The translations under genes were made by a program, and so were the position numbers. The notes below the pieces were generated by a model. The model searched no databases. It saw only the letters and a list, made by a program, of their open reading frames with translations, and was not told the DNA's origin. From Drosophila persimilis (lineage: Eukaryota; Arthropoda; Insecta; Diptera; Drosophilidae), in the NCBI RefSeq assembly GCF_003286085.1, contig NW_020825289.1:9052001-9116000 (forward strand): a DNA stretch of 64,000 nucleotides. Reading direction: 5' to 3'. Below, piece after piece: positions 1-11,900 of the stretch (the stretch's first letter is position 1; each line of letters begins with the position of its first letter).

Positions 1-1671
1 GGAACCCACGCTCCAGGAATTGTGGCAGGATCGCATAATTTGGGCATAGGCAGCAATATGGCAATATAGCCCCAAAAAAAGTTGAACCCCGCAACTATAT
101 GGCACCTGCACTTATATAGAACCCTTCCCTATCCAGCTTTTGCACGTATATTGAACCACCGCAACTATATAGCACCCACGCTCCAGGAAATGTGGCAGGA
201 TCGCATATTTTGGGCATAAGCACCAATATGGCAATATAGCCCCAAAAAAAGTGGAACCCCGCAACTATATGGCACCTGCACTTATATAGAACCCTTCTTT
301 ATCCAGCACTTGCATGTGTATTGAACCACCGCAACTATATGGAACCCACGCTCCAGGAATTGTGGCAGGATCGCATATTTTGGGCATAAGCAGCAATATG
401 GCAATATAGCCCCAAAAAAAGTGGAACCCCGCAACTATATGGCACCTGCACTTATATAGAACCCTTCTTTATCCAGCACTTGCATGTGTATTGAACCACC
501 GCAACTATATGGAACCCACGCTCCAGGAATTGTGGCAGGATCGCATATTTTGGGCATAAGCAGCAATATGGCAATATAGCCCCAAAAAAAGTGGAACCCC
601 GCAACTATATGGCACCTGCACTTATATAGAACCCTTCTTTATCCAGCACCTGCGTGTGTATTGAACCACCGAACCTATATGGAACCCACGCTCCAGGAAT
701 TGTGGCAGGATCGCATAATTTGGGCATAAGCAGCAATATGGCAATATAGCCCCAAAAAAAGTTGAACCCCGCAACTATATGGCACCTGCACTTATATAGA
801 ACCCTTCCCTATCCAGCTTTTGCACGTATATTGAACCACCGCAACTATATAGCACCCACGCTCCAGGAAATGTGGCAGGATCGCATATTTTGGGCATAAG
901 CACCAATATGGCAATATAGCCCCAAAAAAAGTGGAACCCCGCAACTATATGGCACCTGCACTTATATAGAACCCTTCTTTATCCAGCACTTGCATGTGTA
1001 TTGAACCACCGCAACTATATGGAACCCACGCTCCAGGAATTGTGGCAGGATCGCATATTTTGGGCATAAGCAGCAATATGGCAATATAGCCCCAAAAAAA
1101 GTGGAACCCCGCAACTATATGGCACCTGCACTTATATAGAACCCTTCTTTATCCAGCACCTGCGTGTGTATTGAACCACCGAACCTATATGGAACCCACG
1201 CTCCAGGAATTGTGGCAGGATCGCATAATTTGGGCATAAGCAGCAATATGGCAATATAGCCCCAAAAAAAGTTGAACCCCGCAACTATATGGCACCTGCA
1301 CTTATATAGAACCCTTCCCTATCCAGCTTTTGCACGTATATTGAACCACCGCAACTATATAGCACCCACGCTCCAGGAAATGTGGCAGGATCGCATATTT
1401 TGGGCATAAGCACCAATATGGCAATATAGCCCCAAAAAAAGTGGAACCCCGCAACTATATGGCACCTGCACTTATATAGAACCCTTCTTTATCCAGCACT
1501 TGCATGTGTATTGAACCACCGCAACTATATGGAACCCACGCTCCAGGAATTGTGGCAGGATCGCATATTTTGGGCATAAGCAGCAATATGGCAATATAGC
1601 CCCAAAAAAAGTGGAACCCCGCAACTATATGGCACCTGCACTTATATAGAACCCTTCTTTATCCAGCACCT
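1..1671. repeat. 170-bp satellite with higher-order organisation
   Basis: Tandem monomers of 170 bp start at 1, 171, 341, 511, 681, 851, 1021, 1191, 1361 and 1531; the last is cut short at about 1671. Diagnostic variants define types. Type A (1, 681, 1191) has CATAATT, GTTGAACC and TTCCCTATCCAGCTTT. Type B (171, 851, 1361) has AGCACCC and CACCAATATG. Type C (341), and its variant C' (511, 1021, 1531) with CACCTGCG near the end, complete the series. The order is A-B-C-C', A-B-C', A-B-C', so the higher-order unit is 510 bp with one 680-bp version. The array begins before the window. I do not recognise the family by name. Confidence 0.95.
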
Positions 1672-3037
1672 GTGCCTAGGCTTTCGCCGGGCAACACTTA
1701 CGGGACCCTGTCGGACTAAGAACTACTACGAAGCGGAAGAGGGCCGACAGGTATCGCCGAGAGTACCTAGGCAATCGTCGTTCCCGCTCTGTATCGGCGT
1801 CTACGCTGCGCCGGTGACTTTTGTCTCTCTTTTTCTTTTTTCTTTACATGGTTTTGATTTTCCGTGTTTCTCTTCTGCCGTTGCTGCTGTTGGCTTACCG
1901 TTTCGGCGCTTCGTTGCTGCGTCGACGCTGGCGGCTTATCTTTTCGGCGCTTCTTGTCTTCGGCTGTCGCTGAATTGATGCTGTTGGCTACCGTTTCGGC
2001 TCTTGGTGTATTCCTCTCTCTCTCTCTTTGCGCCGTCGTCGTTGGGTTACTTTTCTAAAATAAACCAGTGGCGTCTGCCGTGATCTCGGGTCCCTCCAAT
2101 GGAAAAACGACGGCGACCTGGTGGGCGGAAAAATGTGGGTGGAGCGTACGCTCCCTCACAGTTTTGGCATTGGTGAGAAATGAGCCTCGTAGTTTTTAAT
2201 TCCATGTTCATGTATATTGCGATTGACCTATTTACACGCTCATGATTGTAGTACACCGCCTAAGTAACTATTTTTACGCGCATAGCTGTGTTGTTTACTC
2301 GGGTCCAGAACATAGCTGTAATGTTCTCACACGCATGGCCAGACCCGCAGCTGCACACGCACACAACGATGCGTTCCGTTGTTTTGCATTGAGACCGTCG
2401 CTCGAGTCTTATCGCGTGATCTTTCAATTCCCTTTTGCTCGACTTCTTTTCGCGGAGTTGATGCAGTAGAAACTTCTAGACGACTCCGCTCGCACGCATA
2501 GTTTATACCGCCGCATCATAGACAACCCCCGCTATTCATATACATATGTACATATGTACATGTGTAACATAACCGCCAATCTTAAATACTCAATATATGA
2601 ACCTATGTAAATAAATAAGCTCAAGATATAAACGATTATACAGTCCACTAATTCATAACCAGGCATAAGTGTCGATATCTACTAAACACAAATAATTGCA
2701 TACGCCGATTTAACGCTAATCCTAATTATAATACAATAAATGGTGTAATATTGAAGTCCGATTTGCCGTTTGGCGAAATTTAAGTACATTTCAATTGGAT
2801 TAAAGAAATTAGAGCTGTTGAAACGTCGAAACATTGTCATCGATGTTTGGATGTACTTTGCGGACATCGATGATTTTCCTAATTATTAGGTGTTTCTTTT
2901 GGCAGAACTTTTGAAATGTGTTGCTGACACGAAAGTAATTTAGACTCTTATACTGGAGCTTGGAACTTTTCGCACATATTGCAAAGCAGTTCCAGATTTC
3001 TGTGGAAGAGACATTAGATTCGATCATATTAGATTTG
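1672..3037. other. Unassigned sequence between satellite and candidate mobile element
   Basis: The satellite stops abruptly at about 1671 and is followed by CCTAGG-flanked sequence (1676-1772), then a pyrimidine-rich stretch in which TACCGTTTCGGC or a close variant recurs (about 1897 and 1990), then an AATAAA at about 2060. This could be part of an LTR or the end of an unknown repeat, but I see no second LTR, no primer-binding site I can name, and no convincing coding region. 2500-3037 is AT-rich and has no recognisable gene. Confidence 0.4.
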
Positions 3038-3054
3038 TTAGAATGTTAGAAATG

Positions 3055-3909
3055 TTACAATGGTCTTTTGGAAAACTCGCAACTGCTGCATATCACTTGG
3101 CTGCACTTATTGCAGGATGCACTGCATTTTGTGCAGGTGAATTCCTCGCAGGTGCTGCAAGTAAGTTTGTCTGCATGGCAGCAGAGTGTTATAGCAGCGT
3201 TGGATGGCGGTATCTGACTGTTAACCTTAGCCTTCTTTTTTATCTCATACTGTTTTGATTGTATGTTGTTATAGAAATTTACACGATTTTTTCTCCCGCT
3301 GGTAAAATTGGAAGTAATTTCATTCGGAAATAACTCGGTTATTTTGTCTACAAGCTGGCGAGATTTTGAGATCGTTAACTTTACATTTTGTTCAGAATAA
3401 AACGCCGTAATAGCTTTTCTGATTAACTTCCTGTCTCCAGGCGTCAATGGCTCCTTTTTAACTTTTTTAAAAACTGATTTACACTTGGCTTTAAGGAGAA
3501 TCCCGTAAACGTTTATTATCAGCTCCACCGTCCGCACTGACGACACGCTGGCTACGTCGTGCCTTGGGGTTACAATTCCACTCCATTCTCCTATTTCGGA
3601 GTCTGGGCCAGAGTCGTCTTTTGGTGGCGGTTTAGGTGTTGGAGGCATTGTTTTGATATGATGATCTGGACTTATGGAGGGAGTTTGTGGAGGCGGACTA
3701 TTAGGTGGCTTTGGTGGACTATTAGGTGGCTTTGGTGGAAAATTTGGTGGCTTTGGTGGACTTTTTTTGTCCGTCCCATTTGTGTTTTCTAGTGATCTCT
3801 GATGGTGAATATCTGTGCGCGGTAAAGCCGCAAAGCTTTTCCTCCCACGCTGTCGCTGGTGGCTAGCTCTTTCTCCGGCTCGCGCCCATCGTACTCGAAA
3901 GGATGGCAC
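3055..3909 (-). CDS. Proline-rich, cysteine-rich ORF of a putative mobile element
   Basis: An open frame of about 284 codons. I do not recognise the family. The N-terminal third holds a proline-rich repeat built on PPKPPN/PPKPPNS (about 3670-3770), the middle is lysine-rich and probably helical, and the last about 45 residues hold at least nine cysteines in CxxC-like pairs (TCSTC, CTKC, CNKC, CSSC), suggesting a zinc-binding tail. The frame opens with GTG rather than ATG, so the true start is either a later ATG or an upstream exon. It is divergent from, and overlaps in its 5' part, the open frame that contains the transposase-like gene at 4037-4966. The surrounding sequence is repeat-rich. 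It could be an accessory protein of a DNA transposon or a decayed gene. Confidence 0.4.
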   Translation of the reverse strand: MPSFRVRWARAGERASHQRQRGRKSFAALPRTDIHHQRSLENTNGTDKKSPPKPPNFPPKPPNSPPKPPNSPPPQTPSISPDHHIKTMPPTPKPPPKDDSGPDSEIGEWSGIVTPRHDVASVSSVRTVELIINVYGILLKAKCKSVFKKVKKEPLTPGDRKLIRKAITAFYSEQNVKLTISKSRQLVDKITELFPNEITSNFTSGRKNRVNFYNNIQSKQYEIKKKAKVNSQIPPSNAAITLCCHADKLTCSTCEEFTCTKCSASCNKCSQVICSSCEFSKRPL

Positions 3910-4036
3910 TCGACGAAGTTGTGATGGCGTCCTTCACCACCACCCATATATCTTGGTATATAGGGCAGCATACATAAATTTACCGGATTTTCTTTTCAGA
4001 TCCTGCCATTTCAATTCTTTTAAGTCCGTTGTCACT

Positions 4037-4966
4037 ATGTACTGTAGCTTCAAACAAATTATGCATTCCTTCAACGCGGTAAAACCGTTGAACCAACCGC
4101 TAGTAGTGATTAAAAGAGCCATTCGGCATGTCGAGCGACCAGGGCACGTCGAAGAGCTCAAACGTGGAAAAATATACCTACTATCAAACCTTTCGGTTTT
4201 TACTGGTCAGCCATTTGTACTCATCTTCGATGAGTACCACATCCCACTGCTCTCGACTGTATCTCCACCACGCTGGAAAGTGCTAGCAATAGCTGGCTTC
4301 AAAGTGGACGGAACTAGCTTCCGTTTCATTTACTTGCGTGTGGTGCCCATAGCTCAAGCACTTCCGATTGATGGTGCCCGTTCTAAACTGGGCTTAAAAA
4401 AAATAAACGCGGCCTTAAGTATCGTCCTGCAAAGGACTGTGGATATGGGCCTAGCAGACAACCTAATGGCTGTTGTCTGCGATGGTTGCCCAGCCAATGG
4501 GCTAGCCGTCTCAAATGCCAATTGGAACTTTCCAGCTTTGTGGGATTTCCCCCATCTAGATAGGATTTTTTACAACAGCAAAAAAGCGCCCTTCTCCGAT
4601 ATCATTCTTAGAAATTTATACAATTCGAGCTTCACGCCAACGAATTGGAGGGACGTCTTTGATAATTTGCCAGATTATCACCCAATAGTCCCCACGGAGT
4701 ATCATGATTATTATACAACAGAGCTATTCAACATCAGAATGATGGTTGACAAATTTTTTTTGGTTCCGCGCGCAACCCCATTGGAGCTAAGGGACATAAA
4801 TTCCAATAAGCTCGAAGCAATGGGTTTCATCATTAAAAGGCTTGCGGCGGACATTGTAGATTATGCATCCCACATTAGCCAGCCTAATGAATTTCAAGAG
4901 GATGCACTCTATTTTATAGCCCGCTTAGTCGGCACTCTAGCTCTATTAGCTCAAGGAACCGCGTAG
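4037..4966 (+). CDS. Transposase-like ORF, possibly of the P-element/THAP9 type
   Basis: 309 codons from ATG at 4037; the frame is open upstream to 3815 but the earlier part overlaps the opposite-strand ORF. Visible features are FDEYH (about residue 65), then WKVLAIAGFKVDG, then VVCDGCPAN, then WDFPHLDRI, and a helical C-terminal half. The order of an Asp-Glu motif, a CDG..N motif and a D-x-PHL motif recalls the RNase H-like core of P-element and THAP9 transposases; this is inference by eye and not a firm family call. No THAP zinc finger is seen. The ORF ends at TAG 4964-4966 without obvious decay, so the element may be young or the frame may be short by chance. Divergent partner: the Cys-rich ORF at 3055-3909. 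Confidence 0.4.
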   Translation: MYCSFKQIMHSFNAVKPLNQPLVVIKRAIRHVERPGHVEELKRGKIYLLSNLSVFTGQPFVLIFDEYHIPLLSTVSPPRWKVLAIAGFKVDGTSFRFIYLRVVPIAQALPIDGARSKLGLKKINAALSIVLQRTVDMGLADNLMAVVCDGCPANGLAVSNANWNFPALWDFPHLDRIFYNSKKAPFSDIILRNLYNSSFTPTNWRDVFDNLPDYHPIVPTEYHDYYTTELFNIRMMVDKFFLVPRATPLELRDINSNKLEAMGFIIKRLAADIVDYASHISQPNEFQEDALYFIARLVGTLALLAQGTA

Positions 4967-5480
4967 AAAATCTCTTTTTCAAAGTTTTACTTAATTTGCA
5001 AGTTGGCTGGAAGCCCTAGGTCCTGTCGAAGTACAAATTCGACGATTAATATTACATTTATTGTTAATAACTTCATACTTTCAGACACCCCGACGATCGA
5101 TGCCCCGCCCTAAAAGTAAATATAGTGGATTAGGCCTATTGGGGATACCACTTAAAAAAAACGCGCCAAAAACTCGACCTCTTGGGTGGTGTGGAATGAG
5201 TTTATTACCATAAATAAATAAATCCGGTCCCGCAAGATTGCTGAAAGCGTTGGCCAGCTCAACCTTTAACTGAGCTCCGACGTAGCTCTATCTGGTCCGA
5301 CGTACACGGATCCCCATGCCTCTCCGACCATACTCCGCTAAAAACTTGACTGCTGTTTCGTTAACGGGATAGCCAGATGCTAGCAACTTCGCCATAAAAG
5401 CAGGATTTGCCTCAGGGAATATATGTAGAAGGCTTGACTTCTTCCGTGCTTATTTGTTTCGGTTTTGTTTCCTTGTCCGC
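4967..5480. other. Non-coding or degenerate flank of the candidate element
   Basis: No supported gene. A minus-strand frame at about 5300-5440 carries a short peptide-like stretch rich in basic residues near its end, but it is interrupted by a stop and I do not recognise it. No clear inverted repeat matching the 2.2-3.0 kb side was found by eye. Confidence 0.3.
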
Positions 5481-5503
5481 GTACTTTGCAAAGGCGTAGA
5501 AGG

Positions 5504-7450
5504 TTACCGGAGAAAATAACTTTCCCAATCTGTCAATGGTCGAGAATTAGCCAAAAATGTGTCATACAATTGGTGGTACTTATACTTACTTTGCCTATTC
5601 ATGCTGAAACTCTTCGGGCGAATCATCCTCTTCCGCTTTTGGCATACTGAGCAACTTGTCCTTCGTTCGTTGGGGACAAGCGCGTACCTTAAACTGGTGT
5701 CGCCTTCGGACCTTGGGTCTTTGTAGAAGGCATTGTGGTAGTAGTAGCCTGGCATACTCATCCATAGTCTTTCGCTCCATCTTCATCCGCAGCTTGGTCG
5801 CGTTGCACCTCATATGGCATAGCCGGCAGGTTCTCTATTGAATTTTTAAAGTCTTTAATTTCTAAGCGGTCTAGCGGTCTTAAGTCTAGTTACTTAATTT
5901 CTTCGATGGAGCCATTAAAGCTCGATTTTTGGTTCGGTGCGCGAAAATATCCGAGGCACGGCCATCGCAGAGCAGGGCGGCCGATGCAAAGCTGTGGGAA
6001 GGTGGAGTAGAATATTGTTAGTTTAAGAATTTGGGCAGATATCGTGTCTTTCCACTCACCTGGTTGATGGGACACTGAAAGTCTCCTGGCCGCTTGCAGC
6101 AGTCGGCCTCATTGTGGACATTGTCTCAGTTGTTAAAGGTGGTACCATGGTAGATCAGAGCCTTGTCTCTGCCCTCGGCTGACTGTCAGCTGAAGTGATC
6201 CGCCGGGCAGTCCTTTCGTCACAGCGCCAGAAGGCGGATATACAGTCGTTCTTTATGTCACTACTCCCGCCACTTAAAATTATCTGTCCGGATAGACGCC
6301 GTAGTTCTCCTTGCCCTCCAGTAGCATCAGAGCATCAGAATCTGGCACGAGCATACGTCGTGAATACTGCGTGTCATACCCCGCTGGCCATGCAGATGTG
6401 GAAACACTTTGTGCGACTGTGCAGACAGGTGTGCTTGCGCTCCTCTCCAGTCCGGTCTTATCGTCCGACACAAATCTCCCGAAGGCAGAGACCTGCGAGA
6501 TGTGCATGGAAGCACGGATTTTTCTGTAAAGGGGGAACAGGAGATTACAAGTGTCCAAAGGTGTCCAATATTGGTTGCTTACTAACATCGATACGCATGG
6601 GATATCGGACTGTTGGTCTAAGGCCAGAGTCGTGACTTCTTCCAGGTCCACATGCTCATTGCCATCGACTCGGGCCCGAATGATGGCCTGATGGCTGCTG
6701 ATATCTGTCCAGAAGAGCAGACGCTTCGAGGCTTCGGCGAGTTCGCCCAGGAAGCTATAAGAGGCAACGTTTTAGAACACAGCTGAATAGGGAGAGAGAG
6801 CTCCACCTGGGCACGGATAATCTTGCCGGACACCGGCAGCAGCTAATTCGGGCAGTCTGTCGTAGCTGGGAGGGATGCAGGCCACGTCCTTAGCGAGGCT
6901 GCGGCTCTGGCCAGTCTTGATCAAAGTCCCCGGTGCTCCAGTCGCTCCAGTAGTCCTAGCCATCCAGTAGAGGAATATGAGCTCCCGGTTATGGTTGCAG
7001 CTCGGATTCGTCCATCGTGGCGCGGCTTATGGAGTCCGAGGCGACTCTGTTCAAGTACATGCACCCGCGACGCGTCTCGAGGACGAGGGAACGCGGCTTC
7101 TCCACCCCCCTTCCACAAAGCACGACGGCTGCCATCCACGCGGGTGATCTCGATGAGATGAGCCTCCGCATCGGACCGACGCGAGAACATGCCCCATTCC
7201 CCACGTCTTTCCATCGCACCAGACGCCAGAATCCTGAAGAACCCGGTGTCCAGATGCCGTCCAGGGTCTGTTCTTTTTCCTCCTTTTTCAATTGTTTTCC
7301 TATGAAATTCGTCTTCTGGTGGCTGAGGCAGGGAGTAGTGGGCCACAACTGCGCCAAAGGGCGCCGCTGGTCGTTTCGGCATCGCTGCAGACTCTGTGGC
7401 TCGACTTTAACTGTAAATGCGAAGAAGGTGGAAAGCACGGAATAGCCGTG
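5504..7450 (-). pseudogene. arr: Decayed copy of arrow (LRP5/6 Wnt co-receptor)
   Basis: Read on the minus strand and across frameshifts, the module order of LRP5/6 appears. From 7250 down to 6985 are beta-propeller repeats ([29 protein letters not shown]). At 6640-6760 is LLFWTDISSHQAIIRARVDG. At 6300-6440 is an EGF-like module ending LMLLEGKENYGVYPD. At 6030-6250 are LDL-receptor class A remnants (DCISAFWRCDE, then EADCCKRPGDFQCPINQ), and at 5500-5770 a tail with GYYYHNAFYKDP. Stops and frameshifts break every module, so it cannot encode a receptor. GTGAGT (about 6058) and TTCCACAG (about 6000) between two LDLa modules look like a kept intron, so this is more likely a segmental duplicate than a processed copy. 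The functional arrow gene is not in this window. Confidence 0.75.
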
Positions 7451-7584
7451 GAACAGCGGCGGTTTTTGGGAGTGCCCTGTGACATCAGGACTTACTGTCA
7501 TTTGAAGCCACTGTAGGCAGACGCACAAAGCACTTATGTTCACACAACAGTAGCATAAACAAACGAGTATCATTCCAATTGCTC

Positions 7585-8345
7585 AATTCTTTATTCCGAC
7601 GAATATTACTAGCTATATAGAACATATAGCCATGCCCACATAATTTTATACGATTGCTGAATCAATTTTCTACAAGATTGGATAGTTTTTTATCCTTGCT
7701 TTTATTGTATTTATTGTAATCAGGGTTAAACGAAAAAGTCCAACCAAAAAAGAATCGCAATGTTGCTGGTATTTGAAGACGTGATGCGTGTATAGCCCTT
7801 TGTACACCCTATTTCGCTAATTTTATATGAAGATCAAACGTAATTTATTAAGACCTTTTCTCAAATTGATATGTTTTTAACTTATTCATGTGGCTTATTA
7901 GTATCTTGTATATATTTATCTCGATCCTGAGCCTTGGAAGACAAACGTATTCACAATTCTATAACATCCATTTGCCACAGGGTATGTGTGCATGGAATTA
8001 GCAACATTTGTGTATGGAATGGGACTCATTGTTGCAATAGCGAAACTGCGGCGAATCGGATATTGCCTATATTTCAAGCTATATAGATTTGCCCACTTAG
8101 CATTATTCCATAGATAAATGCATTTTCTACAAGATTGCTTCTTTTAATTACCTTTATGTATTTTATTTTGACCAAAAAACGGGTTTCAAGTAAATGTTGC
8201 AGCAACTTTTGTGTATGGAATGCGCAACATTTGTGTATGGAATGAGACTCATTGTTGCTAAAGCGAACTGGGGCGAACTGCGGCGAATGTAAAATGTAAA
8301 AGTGTATCGCAGATTTTGCACACTGGCGCTTCGAGTGGGCTTATA
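7585..8345. repeat. Dispersed repeat family 2, tandem partial copies
   Basis: ATATTACTAGCTATATAGAA followed by GCCATGCCCAC (from about 7597) recurs at 32235, and a related stretch lies at 29430. Inside this block a second segment repeats: ATTTGTGTATGGAATG then GACTCATTGTTGC then GCGAA occurs at about 8005-8055 and again at about 8229-8285. TTTTCTACAAGATTG also occurs twice (7665 and 8125). Such AT-rich, short, coding-free interspersed repeats in Drosophila are often Helitron-derived (DINE/INE-1-like) or MITE-like, but I cannot assign the family from memory. Confidence 0.7.
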
Positions 8346-8529
8346 TGAAACTAACACATTTCCCCTTCAGATGTCGCTTTTGGTAATTACATAAAAATGT
8401 AGTTAATATGTAGCAGATGTGTAGATTCAATGATACAGTTATGATTACAAATAATTCGTCAGTATATTTACGGTATATCTTGAAAATCGTGACGTATTTT
8501 TCTTAGGATCAGACTGTATATTTTATCCG

Positions 8530-8540
8530 CGGTCACACTG
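8530..8540 (+). promoter_or_regulatory. Core-promoter Motif 1 (YGGTCACACTR)
   Basis: CGGTCACACTG matches the Drosophila Motif 1 consensus exactly. This motif marks housekeeping-type promoters and lies near the transcription start. It is 420 bp upstream of the palmitoyltransferase ATG (8960) on the same strand, so it probably marks that gene's start site, with a 5' UTR in between. Confidence 0.7.
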
Positions 8541-8959
8541 TCCACAGAGCAGGCGACGAAGGTTTTTGAGAGAGAGTTTTAAAATTAAAATTAAACAGAA
8601 GGCTATGGCGTTGTGCTAAGGCCAACACTTTCACTTGCCCGCCCATCTGGGGAAGAAAGCAATAGTGTGGTTCTTCAGCAGATTTTCGTAAAGCCCTTCG
8701 TCTCATATCTATGAGTGTTTGTGTTTGGCAATTAGCTTCCCAGTGAATCACAAAAAAAAGTTAATAACAACACTCAGCGAAGATAAGGAAGAGTGCGTTT
8801 CCTCCCGCTACTGCCCCCGCCCCCGCGCCAACCACCGCCTAACCGCAGACCTTTGCGACCATTGCGTAGAGCAGCCCCACAAGTTGTCCCCACGACCGAA
8901 GACAACTGGGCCATCGAGGTAGTGTAGTGGCAGCCAACGTATTTGGTTGCATCAATAGA

Positions 8960-11900
8960 ATGGGCAACGACGATCACCGGCGGAGGAAGACACCTTGCGG
9001 ATTCTGCATGGCTGTGTTCAAGTGGATTCCGGTTGTATTCATAACCGCCGTCATTGCCTGGTCCTACTATGCCTATGTGGTGGAGCTCTGCATACGTGAG
9101 TAGCCTCGATCTAATTGGATTGTCCCTCATTCATTAATTGCATTGGATCGGATTGGTCTCCTTTCAGGCAACTCCGAGAACCTCGTTGGGATGATTTTAA
9201 TGCTGTTCTTCTACCACATTGCCCTGATACTGTTCATGTGGTCCTACTGGAGAACCATAATGACATCGGTTGGTCGAGTGCCAGATCAAGTGAGTTCTGT
9301 ATGTGTGATTCACACGCTCCGGTCTTATCGGCGGCAGCCTACCGAAAGCAGTTTTGTTTTGCGATAGTGCATTGGGGAGGGGAGGGCTGGGTTTACCCCG
9401 TTTTCCCCGTTCAAGTTTATCATAAATTTGACCAGAAATTGATGTTTGATTGTTTCTAGTGGCGGATACCAGACGAGGAAGTGACGCGACTGTTTCGTGC
9501 CGACAACCCAGAGACGCAGAAACGAATTTTGAACAGCTTTGCCCGCAGTTTGCCAGTAACCAATCGGTGAGGAAGGAGGTTTCTACTTGGAATCCTATCA
9601 ACACTAGCGAACTAACGACGAAATCTGTATTTTGTAGCACAATGAACGGCTCTGTCCGGTTTTGTGAAAAGTGTAAGATCATTAAGCCGGACAGAGCGCA
9701 TCATTGCAGCGTGTGCAATAGCTGCGTGCTCAAGATGGATCATCACTGCCCCTGGGTGAACAATTGCGTCAACTTTTACAATTACAAATTCTTTGTATTG
9801 TTTCTGGGGTACGCGCTCATCTATTGCTTGTACGTTGCATTCACCACTCTGCATGATTTCGTTCAGTTCTGGAAGGTAGGTGCCGTAAGTTTCGACCTCT
9901 TAGACTTTTTATTATCCTTGCATGCATCCGTGCCGTGCAAACTGCATGAAGAGCCCGTAGTTAATGAACGAATTTTTCCGTTTTACTGTATTGTACTGTC
10001 TACATATTACCTGTACTTACTGATAAAAAGTACGAAAATAATGGTTACTCGGAACAGGGCCAATTGAACGGCAGTGGCGTGGGCCGTTTTCACATCTTGT
10101 TCCTGTTCTTTATATCCATCATGTTTGCCATTAGTTTGGTGAGCCTGTTTGGCTATCACATCTATTTGGTTCTGGTCAATCGCACCACTTTAGGTGAGTA
10201 GAGAACCGGGCGTGATTAAACTAAAACTATAACTGCCTATTAATCCCTCTATACAGAGTCTTTTCGAGCTCCAGTCTTTCGCGTCGGCGGCCCCGACAAG
10301 AACGGCTTCAATTTGGGCCGCTATGCCAACTTCTGTGAGGTGTTTGGCGACGACTGGCAGTACTGGCCTTTGCCCATCTTCACCAGGTATGTGGGCGTCG
10401 CATCGCGTCGCCTTTTTTCTCTATTCCCATCTAAGACCAGACTCCGGGCTGGCACTCGCACATTCTCATTTGCATTTTTACTAATACTACTACTAATAAT
10501 GTGCTGCACCCGAGATCTAAAAACTCTGACTCGCTTAATCATTAGTTGTTGTTTTTGTGCGCTTTTGTTTTATTTGATTTATCTGATTTGGCAAATTAAA
10601 GGCATGCCCCATTTCCAAGTCCCAAGTTCATGCATAAGTAGATAATCCACCACTTGACACCCAACCCAATTCTGAATCTAAAATGTGTGTTCTGTGTTCA
10701 ATGTTCAAAAGCAACCAACAGGCAAAAGACAAAATCTGCCTAACAAGAAATTTACACAAATTGTAGACTAAACAAAACTTTGTATGTCTCTTCTATACCT
10801 TAAAAATATAGAGAATAAAAAGCAACAATTGAATGTTGTCCTATCCTCTTGTAATTTAGTTGTAAGAAAAATCCAAAATTATCATTTCGTTTCCCCTCCC
10901 CTCGATTCTCTCTGGTTTGTGATTTTGTAAATAACGAAATGTCCAGTGGCCAGTGACATAAACAGAGTTTAGTCCCTTACTAAAAAAAAAAACTTAGATG
11001 CGAGTTCTTTGGAATAATAACTCATTTTAAATATCGCGCCTAATGCTGTTAACGGCTGCTTGAAATTCTGACTACTGCTTGAGGGATTAGACTTTGCAAG
11101 CAGTGCTCTCACACACTAGTTGTCCCTGTCTAACCAATTGTATTCTCCTTCGATCAGTGGAATTTCAAGCAGTTGTTTACAAAATGCTGAGCGCTCACAA
11201 AAGCTTACTAAAAAAGTCAGCCACACGCCTCACAAAAATCAGACGAATTCGTTTTAACACATACACACCACCTGTGCAAAATTATAACTATATAATAAAA
11301 CAACATCAGCAACAATTACAACAACAACCAGTACAAAAGCTAAACTGTAATCAACGCCAAACCAAACAACAACAAAAACTCACATTTCTGTTTGCAACTT
11401 TCGTTTAACAAATTACCTTCTACTTATCCACAATTTATGGAAAATGACTTTTACGAACTAGTCGTGGTGATGGCTTCAGCTATCCAACATCCACCGATCA
11501 AAGCGGCGAGGCGCCCCCCGCCCAGCGATACGCCGCCATGGGCGATACAACCACCAACAGGTTAGATGGCAATCCAACAGATAAGTTGATTGACGCTATA
11601 CCCCTCGTCACCACACCCAATAACCATGTTCAACCACCTCAACTTCAACCTCAACAACAACATCCACATCAAGTAAGAAGCCAGAACCAGGCGCAGGCGC
11701 AGTCGCAGCGCCAGGCCCGTCCAAAGTCGTTAAATCTGCAACCCGCACTGGAACTGCCCTTGGCAAACGGCCAATCATCAAGCTGCAACACGGCAGCAGT
11801 CCCGTCTAGTCAGGTGGTCGTTGTCAATTTTAGCACCCTGCCAGAGGATGCCAATGGCGATGCGGTCATCATCGATATGGTGGGCGATCATAGTGGAGCT

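Noticed and set aside
1..1671. CRISPR-like regular repeats
   Set aside because: The units are contiguous 170-bp monomers without spacers in eukaryotic DNA; this is a satellite.
3559..3792. Plus-strand Trp-rich ORF
   Set aside because: It is the antisense shadow of the Pro-rich repeat of the minus-strand ORF.
6195..7573. Several ORFs over 100 codons on both strands
   Set aside because: They are fragments or shadows of the decayed arrow copy, and none keeps the domain frame.
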